Positions 15,907 through 25,860 of a DNA stretch of 35,267 nt are shown one piece after another. The notes beneath the pieces are model-generated. The model was not told the origin of the DNA, ran no database searches, and saw only the letters and a list, made by a program, of their open reading frames with translations. The DNA lies in the NCBI GenBank assembly GCA_016286995.1, contig JAEEVA010000032.1, positions 1-35,267 on the forward strand. The letters are read 5' to 3'. The position numbers and the translations under genes were made by a program. The DNA is from Prevotella sp. (lineage in GTDB: Bacteria; Bacteroidota; Bacteroidia; Bacteroidales; Bacteroidaceae). Position 1 is the stretch's first letter. Each line of letters starts with the position of its first letter.

Positions 15907-17478
15907 ATGAAGAAGATAATATTGTTCGCTTTTAGGAGTATGATGGTTCTCACAGCATCAGCACAGGACCATATCAATCTGGATACCTACATCGGTGCCC
16001 AGCTGGCAACGGAAGACCTGAACGGAACAGCCCGCTATGTGGGTATGGGTGGTGCCATGGAGGCACTGGGTGCCGACCTGTCGACCATTGCTACCAATCC
16101 TGCCGGTATCGGTCTCTACCGTCGTAATCAGGTGACGGGGTCGCTGAGCCTGCTTGTTCAGGAAGGAGCCAAGTCGTTTCAGGATGGCAGCAAGACCAAC
16201 GTGTCGTTCGACCAACTGGGTATCGTACTCTCGTCACGTACAGGTATGCACAGTTACTTGAATGTGGGCTTCAACTACCGTAAGAGTCGTAACTTCAACC
16301 AGATATTGTCAGCAGCCAACGCGGCCATCAATGGCTCGTCGCAGAATCGTCAGACAACTATCAAGGCTGTTCGCGGTGACCTGGATGCCTACTGGGGAGA
16401 GAGTCAGGTGGACAGACTGTATTACGGTCTGATTGAGGAAAAGGACGGCTCGATGTCGACCATCGATGCCACCGACTACGACTTCACCCGTGCCAATACA
16501 GGCTATATCGGTGAGTATGACATCAACCTGAGCGGTAACATCAACAACCAGGTGTATCTGGGTCTGACCGTAGGTATCAAGGATGTACACTACAATGCCT
16601 ATAGCGAGTATTTCGAGCATTTGAACTCACCAACCATGCCTTCGCTGACCAGTGTGCTGATGAGTGATGACCACCGTATTACGGGACAGGGCTACGATGT
16701 GAAGGCCGGTATCATTGTGCGCCCCTTCGAGGCATCCCCCTTCCGCTTCGGAGTCAGCGTGTCGACGCCTACGTGGTACAAGCTGAGCACCAGTAATACT
16801 GCCCGTATCGGTAATGTTGAACAGATTGGCTACGATGCCGACTTCCGTTTCTATACGCCGTGGAAGTTTGGCGCGAGTCTCGGACATGTGATTGATAACA
16901 TGGTGGCTGTGGGACTGAGCTACGAGTATGCTGACTATGGTTCATGCGATATGCGTGCCATCAATGACTATGGCTACGATTGGGACGGTTACTACCACGA
17001 GAGCAGTGCCAGCGACAGGGAGATGGAGCGTCTGACACAAAACACGCTGCGTGGCGTGTCGACTCTGAAGGTCGGTGCTGAGGTCAAGGCCGACGAACAC
17101 ATGTCATTCCGTGTGGGCTACAACTACGTATCGCCGATGTATAAGGAAGATGGCGTGCGCGACCAGAGTCTGAACTCACCTGGAACCTATATGGCTTCGA
17201 CTACCGACTATACTAACTGGAAGGCTACCAATCGTCTGACGGCAGGTGTGGGCTTTACCTTGGACAAGTGGCGCATCGACGTGGCTTACCAGTATCAGAT
17301 GCGCAAGGGTGACTTCTATCCCTTTATGCACCGCGATCCACAGAATGCCAACGAACCGTTCTCGGCCAAGTATTACAGTGAGTATGGCCTGCTGGAAGTG
17401 CTCAAAAACGAGTGCTCAGCAGTCAGCGTCAAGGATAACCGCCATCAGCTGATGTGCTCGGTGACGTACAGTTTCTGA
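15907..17478 (+). CDS. Outer-membrane transport protein, FadL/OmpP1/TodX-like
   Basis: 523 residues with a signal peptide ending TASAQ. The mature N-terminus carries the family hallmark: G-T-A-R-Y-V-G-M-G-G-A-M-E-A-L-G-A-D-L-S, then T-N-P-A-G-I-G-L-Y-R. The rest consists of alternating amphipathic strands typical of a beta barrel, ending in VTYSF. FadL-type porins pass hydrophobic compounds through the outer membrane; Bacteroidetes members are often labelled hemin receptor or membrane protein without evidence. The substrate cannot be predicted. A strong hairpin terminator follows at 17501. Confidence 0.85.
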   Translation: MKKIILFAFRSMMVLTASAQDHINLDTYIGAQLATEDLNGTARYVGMGGAMEALGADLSTIATNPAGIGLYRRNQVTGSLSLLVQEGAKSFQDGSKTNVSFDQLGIVLSSRTGMHSYLNVGFNYRKSRNFNQILSAANAAINGSSQNRQTTIKAVRGDLDAYWGESQVDRLYYGLIEEKDGSMSTIDATDYDFTRANTGYIGEYDINLSGNINNQVYLGLTVGIKDVHYNAYSEYFEHLNSPTMPSLTSVLMSDDHRITGQGYDVKAGIIVRPFEASPFRFGVSVSTPTWYKLSTSNTARIGNVEQIGYDADFRFYTPWKFGASLGHVIDNMVAVGLSYEYADYGSCDMRAINDYGYDWDGYYHESSASDREMERLTQNTLRGVSTLKVGAEVKADEHMSFRVGYNYVSPMYKEDGVRDQSLNSPGTYMASTTDYTNWKATNRLTAGVGFTLDKWRIDVAYQYQMRKGDFYPFMHRDPQNANEPFSAKYYSEYGLLEVLKNECSAVSVKDNRHQLMCSVTYSF

Positions 17479-17500
17479 TTGTTACAGAATAAACTTTTAG

Positions 17501-17540
17501 GCAAACCGCAAAATAAATGGCATTTTATTTTGCGGTTTGC
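17501..17540 (+). terminator. Strong hairpin terminator with 17-bp perfect stem
   Basis: Left arm GCAAACCGCAAAATAAA (17501-17517) pairs perfectly with TTTATTTTGCGGTTTGC (17524-17540) across a 6-base loop. TGCTTTATTT follows. It lies 22 bp after the porin stop and just before the promoter of the next gene, so it probably insulates the two units. Confidence 0.85.
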
Positions 17541-17551
17541 TGCTTTATTTG

Positions 17552-17559
17552 TAATTTTG
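17552..17559 (+). promoter_or_regulatory. -7 promoter box (TAATTTTG)
   Basis: Matches TAnnTTTG, 25 bp upstream of ATG 17584. It shows that upstream in-frame codons (from 17479) are not translated. Confidence 0.6.
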
Positions 17560-17583
17560 CACGTCATAAGAGAAAGCTTATCA

Positions 17584-18423
17584 ATGAAACGGTATTTGTG
17601 GGCGTTTTTCTGTCCGCTGTTGTTGCTGGCGTGTGGAGGCAACAAAACGGTTAACACCGAGGAGCCAGTCCCCGCAGACACTACTGTTGTGGCCGATTCG
17701 GCAGCTACCGATTCATTGGAGGAAGACATTCTTGCCAATATCCCTATGCCTAAGGCTGCTGACGAGTTGTTTGACGATTTCCTGTATAACTTTGCGGCGA
17801 ACAAGAAGCTACAGATGGAGCGCATCCTGTTTCCTATCAAGAAAACCAATGGCGACAAGGTGGAAACGGTCGACAAGGCTCATTGGAAGATGGAGCGCTA
17901 CTTCATGCGACAGCAATATTACACACTGCTCTTCGACAATGAGCGTCACATGGAAGTGGTGAAGGACACATCCATCAACCATGCTGTGGTCGAGATGATT
18001 TACTTCAATACGGGAGCTGTCATACAGCACATCTTCGACCGTCTGCGCGGCACCTGGATGCTGACTTCCATCCAGACCATTCCCATCAGTCAGTCGACGA
18101 ACTCATCGTTCCTGACGTTCTACCATCAGTTTGCTTCCGATACGGAGTTCCAGACGGAAAGTCTCAATGAGAGCATTCAGTTTGAGGGCCCTGATCCCGA
18201 CGACGACTTTGCACGCATGGAGGGTGAGATAACCCCCGATACGTGGGAGGCTTTTGCTCCGGAGTTGCCGAAGAAAATGATTTATAACATCATCTACGGA
18301 CAACCGCGCAAAGAGGGAAACCGTAAATTGTTTGTTTTGCGAGGTATTGCCAACGGTTTGGAACTGGAAATGACGTTCATACGCAAGGATGGCAAGTGGA
18401 AACTCACAAAGCTCACGACGTAG
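17584..18423 (+). CDS. DUF4348 family lipoprotein
   Basis: 279 residues, lipoprotein signal MKRYLWAFFCPLLLLAC, a Thr/Glu/Asp-rich linker (20-55), then a domain opening FDDFLYNFAANKKLQMERILFP. That opening is characteristic of the DUF4348 family found in Bacteroidales; its function is unknown. The open frame extends 35 codons upstream, but the terminator and promoter there favour ATG 17584. The stop codon TAG is followed one base later by the murB ATG, so the two are almost certainly co-translated. A structural or sensing role in the envelope is possible but not shown. Confidence 0.8.
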   Translation: MKRYLWAFFCPLLLLACGGNKTVNTEEPVPADTTVVADSAATDSLEEDILANIPMPKAADELFDDFLYNFAANKKLQMERILFPIKKTNGDKVETVDKAHWKMERYFMRQQYYTLLFDNERHMEVVKDTSINHAVVEMIYFNTGAVIQHIFDRLRGTWMLTSIQTIPISQSTNSSFLTFYHQFASDTEFQTESLNESIQFEGPDPDDDFARMEGEITPDTWEAFAPELPKKMIYNIIYGQPRKEGNRKLFVLRGIANGLELEMTFIRKDGKWKLTKLTT

Positions 18424-18424
18424 G

Positions 18425-19426
18425 ATGAAGGATTTTCGGAAATATAGTTTGCTTCCGCATAATACATTTGGCATTGATGCCAGGTGCAGTCGTTTTCTGG
18501 AGTATGAAAGCGACGACGAGGCGATTGCCGTAGCCGACGTGCTGCGTCGTTCGCAACAGCCCTTTATTATCATCGGTGCAGGTAGTAATCTGCTGCTGAC
18601 CCAGGACTTCGATGGCATCGTGGTACGTTCCGGCATCAAGGGCTACCACTTCGATGGCAATCGGATGGTGTGTGGCAGTGGCGAGACCTTCGACGATATG
18701 GTGGCCGCGAGCATCCGTGCCGGCTACTACGGTATGGAGAACCTGTCGCTCATTCCTGGCGATGTGGGAGCCAGTGCCGTACAGAATATCGGTGCCTACG
18801 GTGTTGAGGCTAAGGATGTAATCGTCCGTGTCGATGCTGTCGAGATCGCTACTGGGAAGACTTGTGCCATTGACAATGCGTCATGCCAGTATGCTTACCG
18901 TCAGAGCCGTTTCAAGCAGGATTGGAAGAACAAATACCTCATTACCCGTGTGACGTACGGTCTGTCGCGTACCTTCATGCCCCATCTCGACTATGGCAAT
19001 ATCCGTGCCGAGCTGGAAAGAAAAGGTGTTGCGGAGCCAGATGCCCAGCAGTTGCGCGACGTCATCATCGACATTCGCAATGCCAAGTTGCCAGACCCCA
19101 AGGTGATGGGCAATGCCGGCAGTTTCTTTATGAACCCCATTGTAAGTCGCGAGCAGTACGAGTCGTTAGCTGCTCAGTATGAGGGCATGCCCCACTATGA
19201 GGTGGATGCTGCCCGCGTAAAAATTCCTGCCGGCTGGATGATAGACCAATGTGGCTGGAAAGGCAAGTCGATGGGGCGTGCCGGCGTGCATGACAAGCAG
19301 GCGCTGGTACTCGTCAACCGAGGTGGTGCCAAAGGGCAGGAGATTGTCGATCTCTGCAACGCCATCCGTAAGGATGTGAAGGAAACCTTTGACATCGACA
19401 TTCACCCCGAGGTTATTATCATTTAG
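18425..19426 (+). CDS. murB: UDP-N-acetylenolpyruvoylglucosamine reductase
   Basis: 333 residues, a cytoplasmic FAD enzyme that reduces UDP-GlcNAc-enolpyruvate to UDP-MurNAc in peptidoglycan synthesis. Motifs in order: NTFGIDARC near the N-terminus; the FAD-binding IIIGAGSNLLLTQDFDG; IPGDVGASAVQNIGAYGVEAKD; the proton-donor segment MGNAGSFFMNP with Ser; and KIPAGWMIDQCGWKGKSMG near the C-terminus. The length and the long C-terminal region match type I MurB. The start was placed at ATG 18425, one base after the upstream stop. Confidence 0.95.
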   Translation: MKDFRKYSLLPHNTFGIDARCSRFLEYESDDEAIAVADVLRRSQQPFIIIGAGSNLLLTQDFDGIVVRSGIKGYHFDGNRMVCGSGETFDDMVAASIRAGYYGMENLSLIPGDVGASAVQNIGAYGVEAKDVIVRVDAVEIATGKTCAIDNASCQYAYRQSRFKQDWKNKYLITRVTYGLSRTFMPHLDYGNIRAELERKGVAEPDAQQLRDVIIDIRNAKLPDPKVMGNAGSFFMNPIVSREQYESLAAQYEGMPHYEVDAARVKIPAGWMIDQCGWKGKSMGRAGVHDKQALVLVNRGGAKGQEIVDLCNAIRKDVKETFDIDIHPEVIII

Positions 19427-19487
19427 AGGTAAGAGGTAAGAAGTAAGAGGTGAGAGGTAAGAGGTAAGAGGTAAGAGGTGAGAGTAG
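19427..19487 (+). repeat. GAGGTAAGAGGTAAGA-type simple repeat
   Basis: Directly after the murB stop lie about eight imperfect 8-bp units (GAGGTAAG, AAGTAAGA, GAGGTGAGAG). Related strings occur inside dcp (7117-7157), btuB (9934-9978), btuF (12387-12411) and prmA (14509-14527). Confidence 0.85.
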
Positions 19488-19541
19488 AATTCGTTTAATT
19501 CGTTTTAATTCGTTGTTGCAAAATATTCGTGGTTTGATAAT

Positions 19542-20360
19542 ATGCGTGTGACATTTCTTGGAACGGGAACATCGTGTGGCGTGCCGACCATCGGCTGCCA
19601 GTGTTACACGTGTCGCAGCACTGACCCGCATGACAAGCGGCTGCGCTGTTCGGCACTCGTCGAGACCGACACCACGCGCCTGCTTATCGACTGCGGTCCA
19701 GACTTCCGTCAGCAAATCATGACGCAGCCGTTCCGTAAGATAGACGGCATACTCATCACCCACGCTCACTACGACCACATGGGTGGTATGGACGATATCC
19801 GGCCGTACTGCCAGTTTGGCGAAATCAACGTCTATGCCGACCCCATAGCCCGGCAGGGCATGCTCCAAATGCTGCCTTATTGTTTTGCCGAGCACCGCTA
19901 TCCTGGTGTGCCTGCCATCCAGTTGCATGAGATTCATAAGCACGAGGCGTTCACCATTGGCGATCTCAACATCATGCCTGTTGAGGTGATGCACCACGAC
20001 CTGCCTATCCTTGGCTATCGTATAAAAGATGTAAGATGTCAGATGTCTGAAGTAGGAGATGCTCCTTCAGCCCTCAGCCTTCAGCCTTCACTCGTCTACA
20101 TCACGGACATGAAGACCATCGACGACGCTGAACTTTCTTATCTTGAGGGGACTGACGTGCTTGTTGTTAATGCCCTCCGTGAGAAGCCACACCACAGCCA
20201 TCAGACCGTCAGCGACGCTGTTGCCTTTGCCCGTAGAGTAGGGGCCAGCCAGACCTGGCTCATCCATTCCAGTCACGACATTGGACGTCATGTCGAAGTC
20301 AATGCCCAGCTACCTCCTGACATTCAGTTGGCCTACGACGGTCAGGTGATTAGCCTGTAA
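19542..20360 (+). CDS. Metallo-beta-lactamase-fold hydrolase (PhnP/YycJ-like)
   Basis: 272 residues. N-terminal strand RVTFLGTGTSCGVPTIGC, a Cys-rich segment (C-Q-C-Y-T-C) as in PhnP-like phosphodiesterases, the metal motif HAHYDH (H74, H76, D78, H79), the later VMHHDLPILGYR and YITDMK (bridging Asp), and the C-terminal His in WLIHSSHDIGRH. Such enzymes hydrolyse cyclic phosphodiesters or nucleic-acid-type substrates; the exact substrate is unknown. Between LGYRI and VYITDMK lies an extra stretch of about 24 residues (KDVRCQMSEVGDAPSALS...) encoded by a simple repeat. The remaining metal ligands look intact, so activity is likely kept. Confidence 0.88.
   Translation: MRVTFLGTGTSCGVPTIGCQCYTCRSTDPHDKRLRCSALVETDTTRLLIDCGPDFRQQIMTQPFRKIDGILITHAHYDHMGGMDDIRPYCQFGEINVYADPIARQGMLQMLPYCFAEHRYPGVPAIQLHEIHKHEAFTIGDLNIMPVEVMHHDLPILGYRIKDVRCQMSEVGDAPSALSLQPSLVYITDMKTIDDAELSYLEGTDVLVVNALREKPHHSHQTVSDAVAFARRVGASQTWLIHSSHDIGRHVEVNAQLPPDIQLAYDGQVISL
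20026..20090 (+). repeat. GATGTAAGATGTCAGATG / CTTCAGCCTTCAGCC repeat in frame in the MBL gene
   Basis: GATGTAAGATGTCAGATGTC is followed by CCTTCAGCCCTCAGCC and TTCAGCCTTCA. Reverse-orientation relatives lie in prmA (14390-14460), and GATGTTACATC/CATCTTACATC units overlap the groEL end (20554-20611). Confidence 0.8.
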
Positions 20361-20390
20361 CCTCATGGTAGTTGCTCTCAAACGACAAAC

Positions 20391-20478
20391 CAAATTCACT
20401 GAAATTGGTGACCAAATCAACTGAATTTGGTCAGCAAATTAACTGAAATTGGTGACCAAATTCACTGAATTTGCGTAG
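20391..20478 (+). repeat. Four tandem copies of a 22-bp unit with internal dyad
   Basis: Imperfect copies at 20391-20412, 20413-20434, 20435-20456 and 20457-20478, each of the pattern CAAATTnACTGAAATTGGTGAC, with inner symmetry around ACTGA. They begin 31 bp after the MBL stop and end 28 bp before the groEL terminator. They carry no open frame. Each unit could be a protein site or form stacked hairpins. Confidence 0.85.
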
Positions 20479-20505
20479 TGACTCATTAGCCCCAACACTT
20501 TAAAA

Positions 20506-20543
20506 GAAGGCGGGAATGAACGAAACTGCTCATCCCCGCCTTC
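20506..20543. terminator. Bidirectional hairpin terminator between the MBL gene and groEL
   Basis: Arms GAAGGCGGG (20506-20514) and CCCGCCTTC (20535-20543) flank a 20-base loop. On the plus strand TTATTT follows; on the minus strand TTTTAAA follows, so it can end both convergent transcripts. Confidence 0.75.
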
Positions 20544-20603
20544 TTATTTAGTGATGCGATGTTACATCATCTATCTTACATCAAACATCTTACATCATCC
20601 ATC

Positions 20604-22438
<1,835 letters not shown>

Positions 22439-22711
22439 TCACTTTTCAATGACTGCTAAGACGTCACTCTGACGCATCATCAGGAATTTTTCACCCTCGA
22501 ACTCCAGCTCCGTGCCACTGTACTTGCCATACAGCACCTCGTCGCCAGCCTTCAGGATCATCTCTTCATCTTTTGTTCCCTGACCCACAGCCTTGATGGT
22601 GCCGTGCAGGGGCTTCTCCTTAGCGGTGTCTGGAATGATAATTCCACCAATCTTTTCTTCTGCCGGTGCAGGTACTACCAGCACGCGGTCTCCTAACGGT
22701 TTAATGTTCAT
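22439..22711 (-). CDS. groS: 10-kDa co-chaperonin GroES
   Basis: 90 residues, opening [12 protein letters not shown], with the mobile-loop region [17 protein letters not shown] and the roof segment [32 protein letters not shown]. It caps GroEL. It is the first gene of the groESL pair on the minus strand. A sigma54-like sequence lies 50 bp upstream, and sppA is divergently transcribed. Confidence 0.98.
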   Translation of the reverse strand: MNIKPLGDRVLVVPAPAEEKIGGIIIPDTAKEKPLHGTIKAVGQGTKDEEMILKAGDEVLYGKYSGTELEFEGEKFLMMRQSDVLAVIEK

Positions 22712-22760
22712 AATACGAATGTTTTAATGTTTAATAATTGTTTAAATCTGACTTCTCGTC

Positions 22761-22776
22761 AGCGAAAAGCGTGCCA
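22761..22776 (-). promoter_or_regulatory. Sigma54-like -24/-12 promoter upstream of groES
   Basis: On the minus strand: TGGCACGCTTTTCGCT. It has the full -24 element TGGCACG, a 4-base spacer and TCGCT at -12, one mismatch from TTGCW. The invariant GG and GC are exactly 10 bases apart. No TAnnTTTG box was noticed in the groES upstream region. Further upstream, GTCAG (22788-22792) and GTCAT (22780-22784) motifs might be activator sites. Confidence 0.5.
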
Positions 22777-22845
22777 AAGATGACGAACTGACACTTTGGC
22801 AGAAAAATAATTCGTAAATTATTTGGCAAATTCGTCGATAATATT

Positions 22846-22853
22846 TACCTTTG
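22846..22853 (+). promoter_or_regulatory. -7 promoter box (TACCTTTG) of sppA
   Basis: Perfect TAnnTTTG, 52 bp upstream of ATG 22906. It probably drives the sppA-lpxK-punA-thiL unit, since the later genes are spaced by 12 bp or less or overlap. Confidence 0.7.
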
Positions 22854-22905
22854 CACAATCTAGTCATAGATAAAAGATGAGAAATAATAGATAAAAGATA
22901 AGATT

Positions 22906-24678
22906 ATGAAAGAGTTTTTCAAGTATGTCTTGGCTACCATCACAGGTATCATCCTGTTGACAGTCATCATGGGAATCCTGTCCGCCATCTCCCTGGTAGG
23001 ACTGGTGGCGTCGAGTGCTGCCACCGTGCAGGTTGAGGAAAATTCCGTTTTCACGCTGTCCCTGTCGGGCGTCATGGAGGAACGTACATTGGATAATCCG
23101 TTAAGCATGATTACAGGTGAAGTGTCTGCCAATCTGGGACTGGAGAACATCCTGAAAGCTATCAAGAAGGCCAAGGACAACGAAAACATCAAGGGCATCT
23201 ACATCGAGGCAGGACTGTTCACGTCGGACACGCCGGCATCGACCCACGCCATCCGTGAGGCCTTGCTCGATTTCAAGAAGAGTGGCAAATGGATTGTGGC
23301 ATACGCTGACTCATACGAGCAGTCTACCTATTATATATGTAGTGTGGCCGACAAGGTTTTCATGAACCCGCAGGGTATGGTGGATTGGCACGGACTGGCT
23401 TCGACTCCCTATTTCGTCAAGGATCTCCTGGCAAAGTTTGGCGTGAAGTACCAACTGTGCAAGGTGGGCAAGTATAAGAGTGCCCCTGAAATGATGACCG
23501 CCGACAAGATGAGCGACCCCAACCGTGAGCAGGTGACAGCCTACGTCACCGGCATCTGGAACGTGATGCTGAAGGAGGTTTCCGACAGTCGTAAGATTCC
23601 CGTTGACTCTCTGAATGCCTATGCTGACCGCTTTGTCACGCTGAGTGCTCCCGAAGACTTCGTGAAGCTGAAGCTCATCGACAAGCTGATTTATACCGAC
23701 GAGGTGAAGACGGAAATCAAGAAGATGCTGAAGATAGACGCAGAGGAGAAGATTCCGCAGCTGACTCTGACTGATATGGAAGGTGTCAGAGGCAAGAAGG
23801 AGGAAGGTGAACAGATTGCTGTCTACTATGCCTTTGGCGACATTGTCGATTCAGCGCCTACCGACCTTTTAGAGCAAGGACACAGCATCGTGGCCAATAC
23901 CGTGTGCAAGGATTTGGAGAAGCTGATGAACGACGATGACGTGAAAGCGGTCGTGCTGCGTGTCAACTCTCCTGGTGGTTCGGCCTACGCTTCAGAACAG
24001 ATTTGGCGTGCCGTGACCCAGCTGAAGGCCAAGAAACCCGTAGTTGTCTCGATGGGTGGCTATGCTGCCAGTGGCGGCTACTACATCAGTTGTGCTGCCA
24101 ACCACATCATTGCCGAGCCGACCACCATCACCGGCTCTATCGGCATCTTCGGCATGTTCCCCGACTTCAGCGAACTGCTGACCCAGAAGCTGGGCGTGAA
24201 GTTCGACGAGGTGAAGACCAACAAGTTTGCTGCCTTCGGCACCATGGCCCGTCCGTTCAATGCCGAGGAGATGGCTCTGCTCGAAAAATATATCGGTCGT
24301 GGCTATGAACTGTTCCGCAAGCGTGTGGCCGACGGTCGCAAGCAGTCGGTAGAGGCCATCGAAGAGATTGCCCAGGGTCGTGTATGGTTAGGCAACGACG
24401 CGCTGAAGATCAAGCTGGTCGACGAAATCGGTGGTCTTGACAAAGCCATTGCCAAGGCTGCTCAGCTGGCCAAGGTCGACGAGTATCATGCCACCAGCTA
24501 TCCTGAGGAGCCTGCATGGTGGGTCAGCCTGCTCGATAATGGCAGCAAGGGCAGTTTCTTGGACGAGCAGATGCGTGCTGCTCTTGGCGAATACTATGAG
24601 CCGCTGCATTTCCTGAAGAGCATCAATCGTCAGAGTGCCATTCAGGCTCGTCTGCCGTATTACGTGAATATCAAGTAA
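22906..24678 (+). CDS. sppA: Signal peptide peptidase SppA (67K type)
   Basis: 590 residues: an N-terminal membrane anchor (about 6-40) and two tandem S49 domains, as in the long SppA form. Catalytic lysine K191 lies in GKYKSAPEMM, and nucleophile S389 in GGYAASGGYYIS. SppA sits in the inner membrane and degrades cleaved signal peptides on the periplasmic side. The inter-domain stretch EGVRGKKEEGEQIAVYYAFG is Glu/Lys-rich. It heads an apparent operon, 12 bp before lpxK. Confidence 0.95.
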   Translation: MKEFFKYVLATITGIILLTVIMGILSAISLVGLVASSAATVQVEENSVFTLSLSGVMEERTLDNPLSMITGEVSANLGLENILKAIKKAKDNENIKGIYIEAGLFTSDTPASTHAIREALLDFKKSGKWIVAYADSYEQSTYYICSVADKVFMNPQGMVDWHGLASTPYFVKDLLAKFGVKYQLCKVGKYKSAPEMMTADKMSDPNREQVTAYVTGIWNVMLKEVSDSRKIPVDSLNAYADRFVTLSAPEDFVKLKLIDKLIYTDEVKTEIKKMLKIDAEEKIPQLTLTDMEGVRGKKEEGEQIAVYYAFGDIVDSAPTDLLEQGHSIVANTVCKDLEKLMNDDDVKAVVLRVNSPGGSAYASEQIWRAVTQLKAKKPVVVSMGGYAASGGYYISCAANHIIAEPTTITGSIGIFGMFPDFSELLTQKLGVKFDEVKTNKFAAFGTMARPFNAEEMALLEKYIGRGYELFRKRVADGRKQSVEAIEEIAQGRVWLGNDALKIKLVDEIGGLDKAIAKAAQLAKVDEYHATSYPEEPAWWVSLLDNGSKGSFLDEQMRAALGEYYEPLHFLKSINRQSAIQARLPYYVNIK

Positions 24679-24690
24679 GTAAGAAAGGAC

Positions 24691-25860
24691 GTGGAGGGTG
24701 ATTTCATAAAAATCAACAAGTGGCTGCTACCGTTCAGCTGGCTGTATGGACTCGGCATCAAGTTTCGAAACATGCTGTTCGAAATGGACATACTGAAGTC
24801 GAAGTCGTACAGCGTACCCGTCATCTCGGTGGGTAACATCACCGTGGGCGGTACGGGCAAGACGCCTCACGTAGAGTATCTGGCCGACCTCCTTCGTCAC
24901 CAGTTCCATGTGGCTGTGTTGAGTCGTGGCTACAAGCGCAAGAGCAAGGGCTTTGTGAAAGCCGACGCCCAAAGCACCATGCCCGAGATTGGCGACGAGC
25001 CGTTCCAGATGAAGCAGAAGTTTCCTGATGTGACGGTGGCTGTCGACAAGAACCGCTGTCACGGTATCGAACAGCTGACAGACAATGATAAGCAGCTGGA
25101 TGTCATTCTGCTTGACGATGCCTTCCAGCACCGCTACGTAAAGCCCGGCATCAATATCCTGCTGGTCGACTACCATCGGCTGATCATCTACGATACCCTG
25201 CTGCCTGCCGGCAGACTGCGTGAACCCCTGCAGGGCAAGGACCGTGCTGACGTGGTCATCATTACCAAGTGTCCCAAGGAACTGAAACCCATGGAGTTTC
25301 GTGTCATCATCAGGGCCATGAACCTCTATCCCTATCAGCAGATGTTTTTCACCACGTTGGAGTACGATGCCTTACGTCCCGTCTTCAAAGAGACCAAGGG
25401 TGATATTGACTTGCGACACTTGCAGAATACCAATGTCCTGCTGCTGACGGGCATCGGCTCGCCAGAGCAGTTGGAGCACGACCTCTCGCCACTGGCATCA
25501 CACATCACACCGCTCGTCTTCAGTGACCATCATCAGTTCAAGCCAAAGGACATTGCACGCATCAACGACACCTTTGCTGCCATGCCTTCGCCCAAGTGCA
25601 TCATTACGACGGAGAAGGATACCACACGCCTGCTGACCGTCGAAGGCCTGAGCGACGAAGTTCGGAAGAATATCTATTTACTGCCTGTCCGCATCATATT
25701 TATGCAGGATCAGGAAGATACGTTTAACAAATACATTATAGACTATGTACGCAAAAATTCAAGAAACAGCATCCTGGTTAAAAGAAAGGATGACAACAAG
25801 CCCGACAACGGCAATCATTCTGGGGACAGGCCTCGGACAATTAGCTTCCGAAATAACTGA
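24691..25860 (+). CDS. lpxK: Tetraacyldisaccharide 4'-kinase
   Basis: 389 residues. LpxK phosphorylates the 4' position of the lipid A disaccharide at the inner membrane. Motifs: N-terminal hydrophobic segment WLLPFSWLYGLGIKFRN; the P-loop SVGNITVGGTGKTPHVEYL (about 47-65); SRGYKRKSKGF; ILLDDAFQHRYVKP; LLPAGRLREPL; and the C-terminal ITTEKDTTRL. The start is GTG 24691, 7 bp after AAAGGA, because no ATG precedes conserved sequence. The frame runs 116 bp into the downstream punA gene, adding about 38 residues (YVRKNSRNS...FRNN) that are Lys/Arg/Asn-rich and lack obvious fold. Confidence 0.93.
   Translation: MEGDFIKINKWLLPFSWLYGLGIKFRNMLFEMDILKSKSYSVPVISVGNITVGGTGKTPHVEYLADLLRHQFHVAVLSRGYKRKSKGFVKADAQSTMPEIGDEPFQMKQKFPDVTVAVDKNRCHGIEQLTDNDKQLDVILLDDAFQHRYVKPGINILLVDYHRLIIYDTLLPAGRLREPLQGKDRADVVIITKCPKELKPMEFRVIIRAMNLYPYQQMFFTTLEYDALRPVFKETKGDIDLRHLQNTNVLLLTGIGSPEQLEHDLSPLASHITPLVFSDHHQFKPKDIARINDTFAAMPSPKCIITTEKDTTRLLTVEGLSDEVRKNIYLLPVRIIFMQDQEDTFNKYIIDYVRKNSRNSILVKRKDDNKPDNGNHSGDRPRTISFRNN

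Noticed and set aside
17479..17583. 35-codon upstream extension of the DUF4348 lipoprotein
   Set aside because: It would span a strong terminator hairpin and the -7 box and would destroy the lipoprotein signal at 17584.
20391..20478. Possible CRISPR array
   Set aside because: The 22-bp units are directly adjacent with no spacers, and no cas gene is present.
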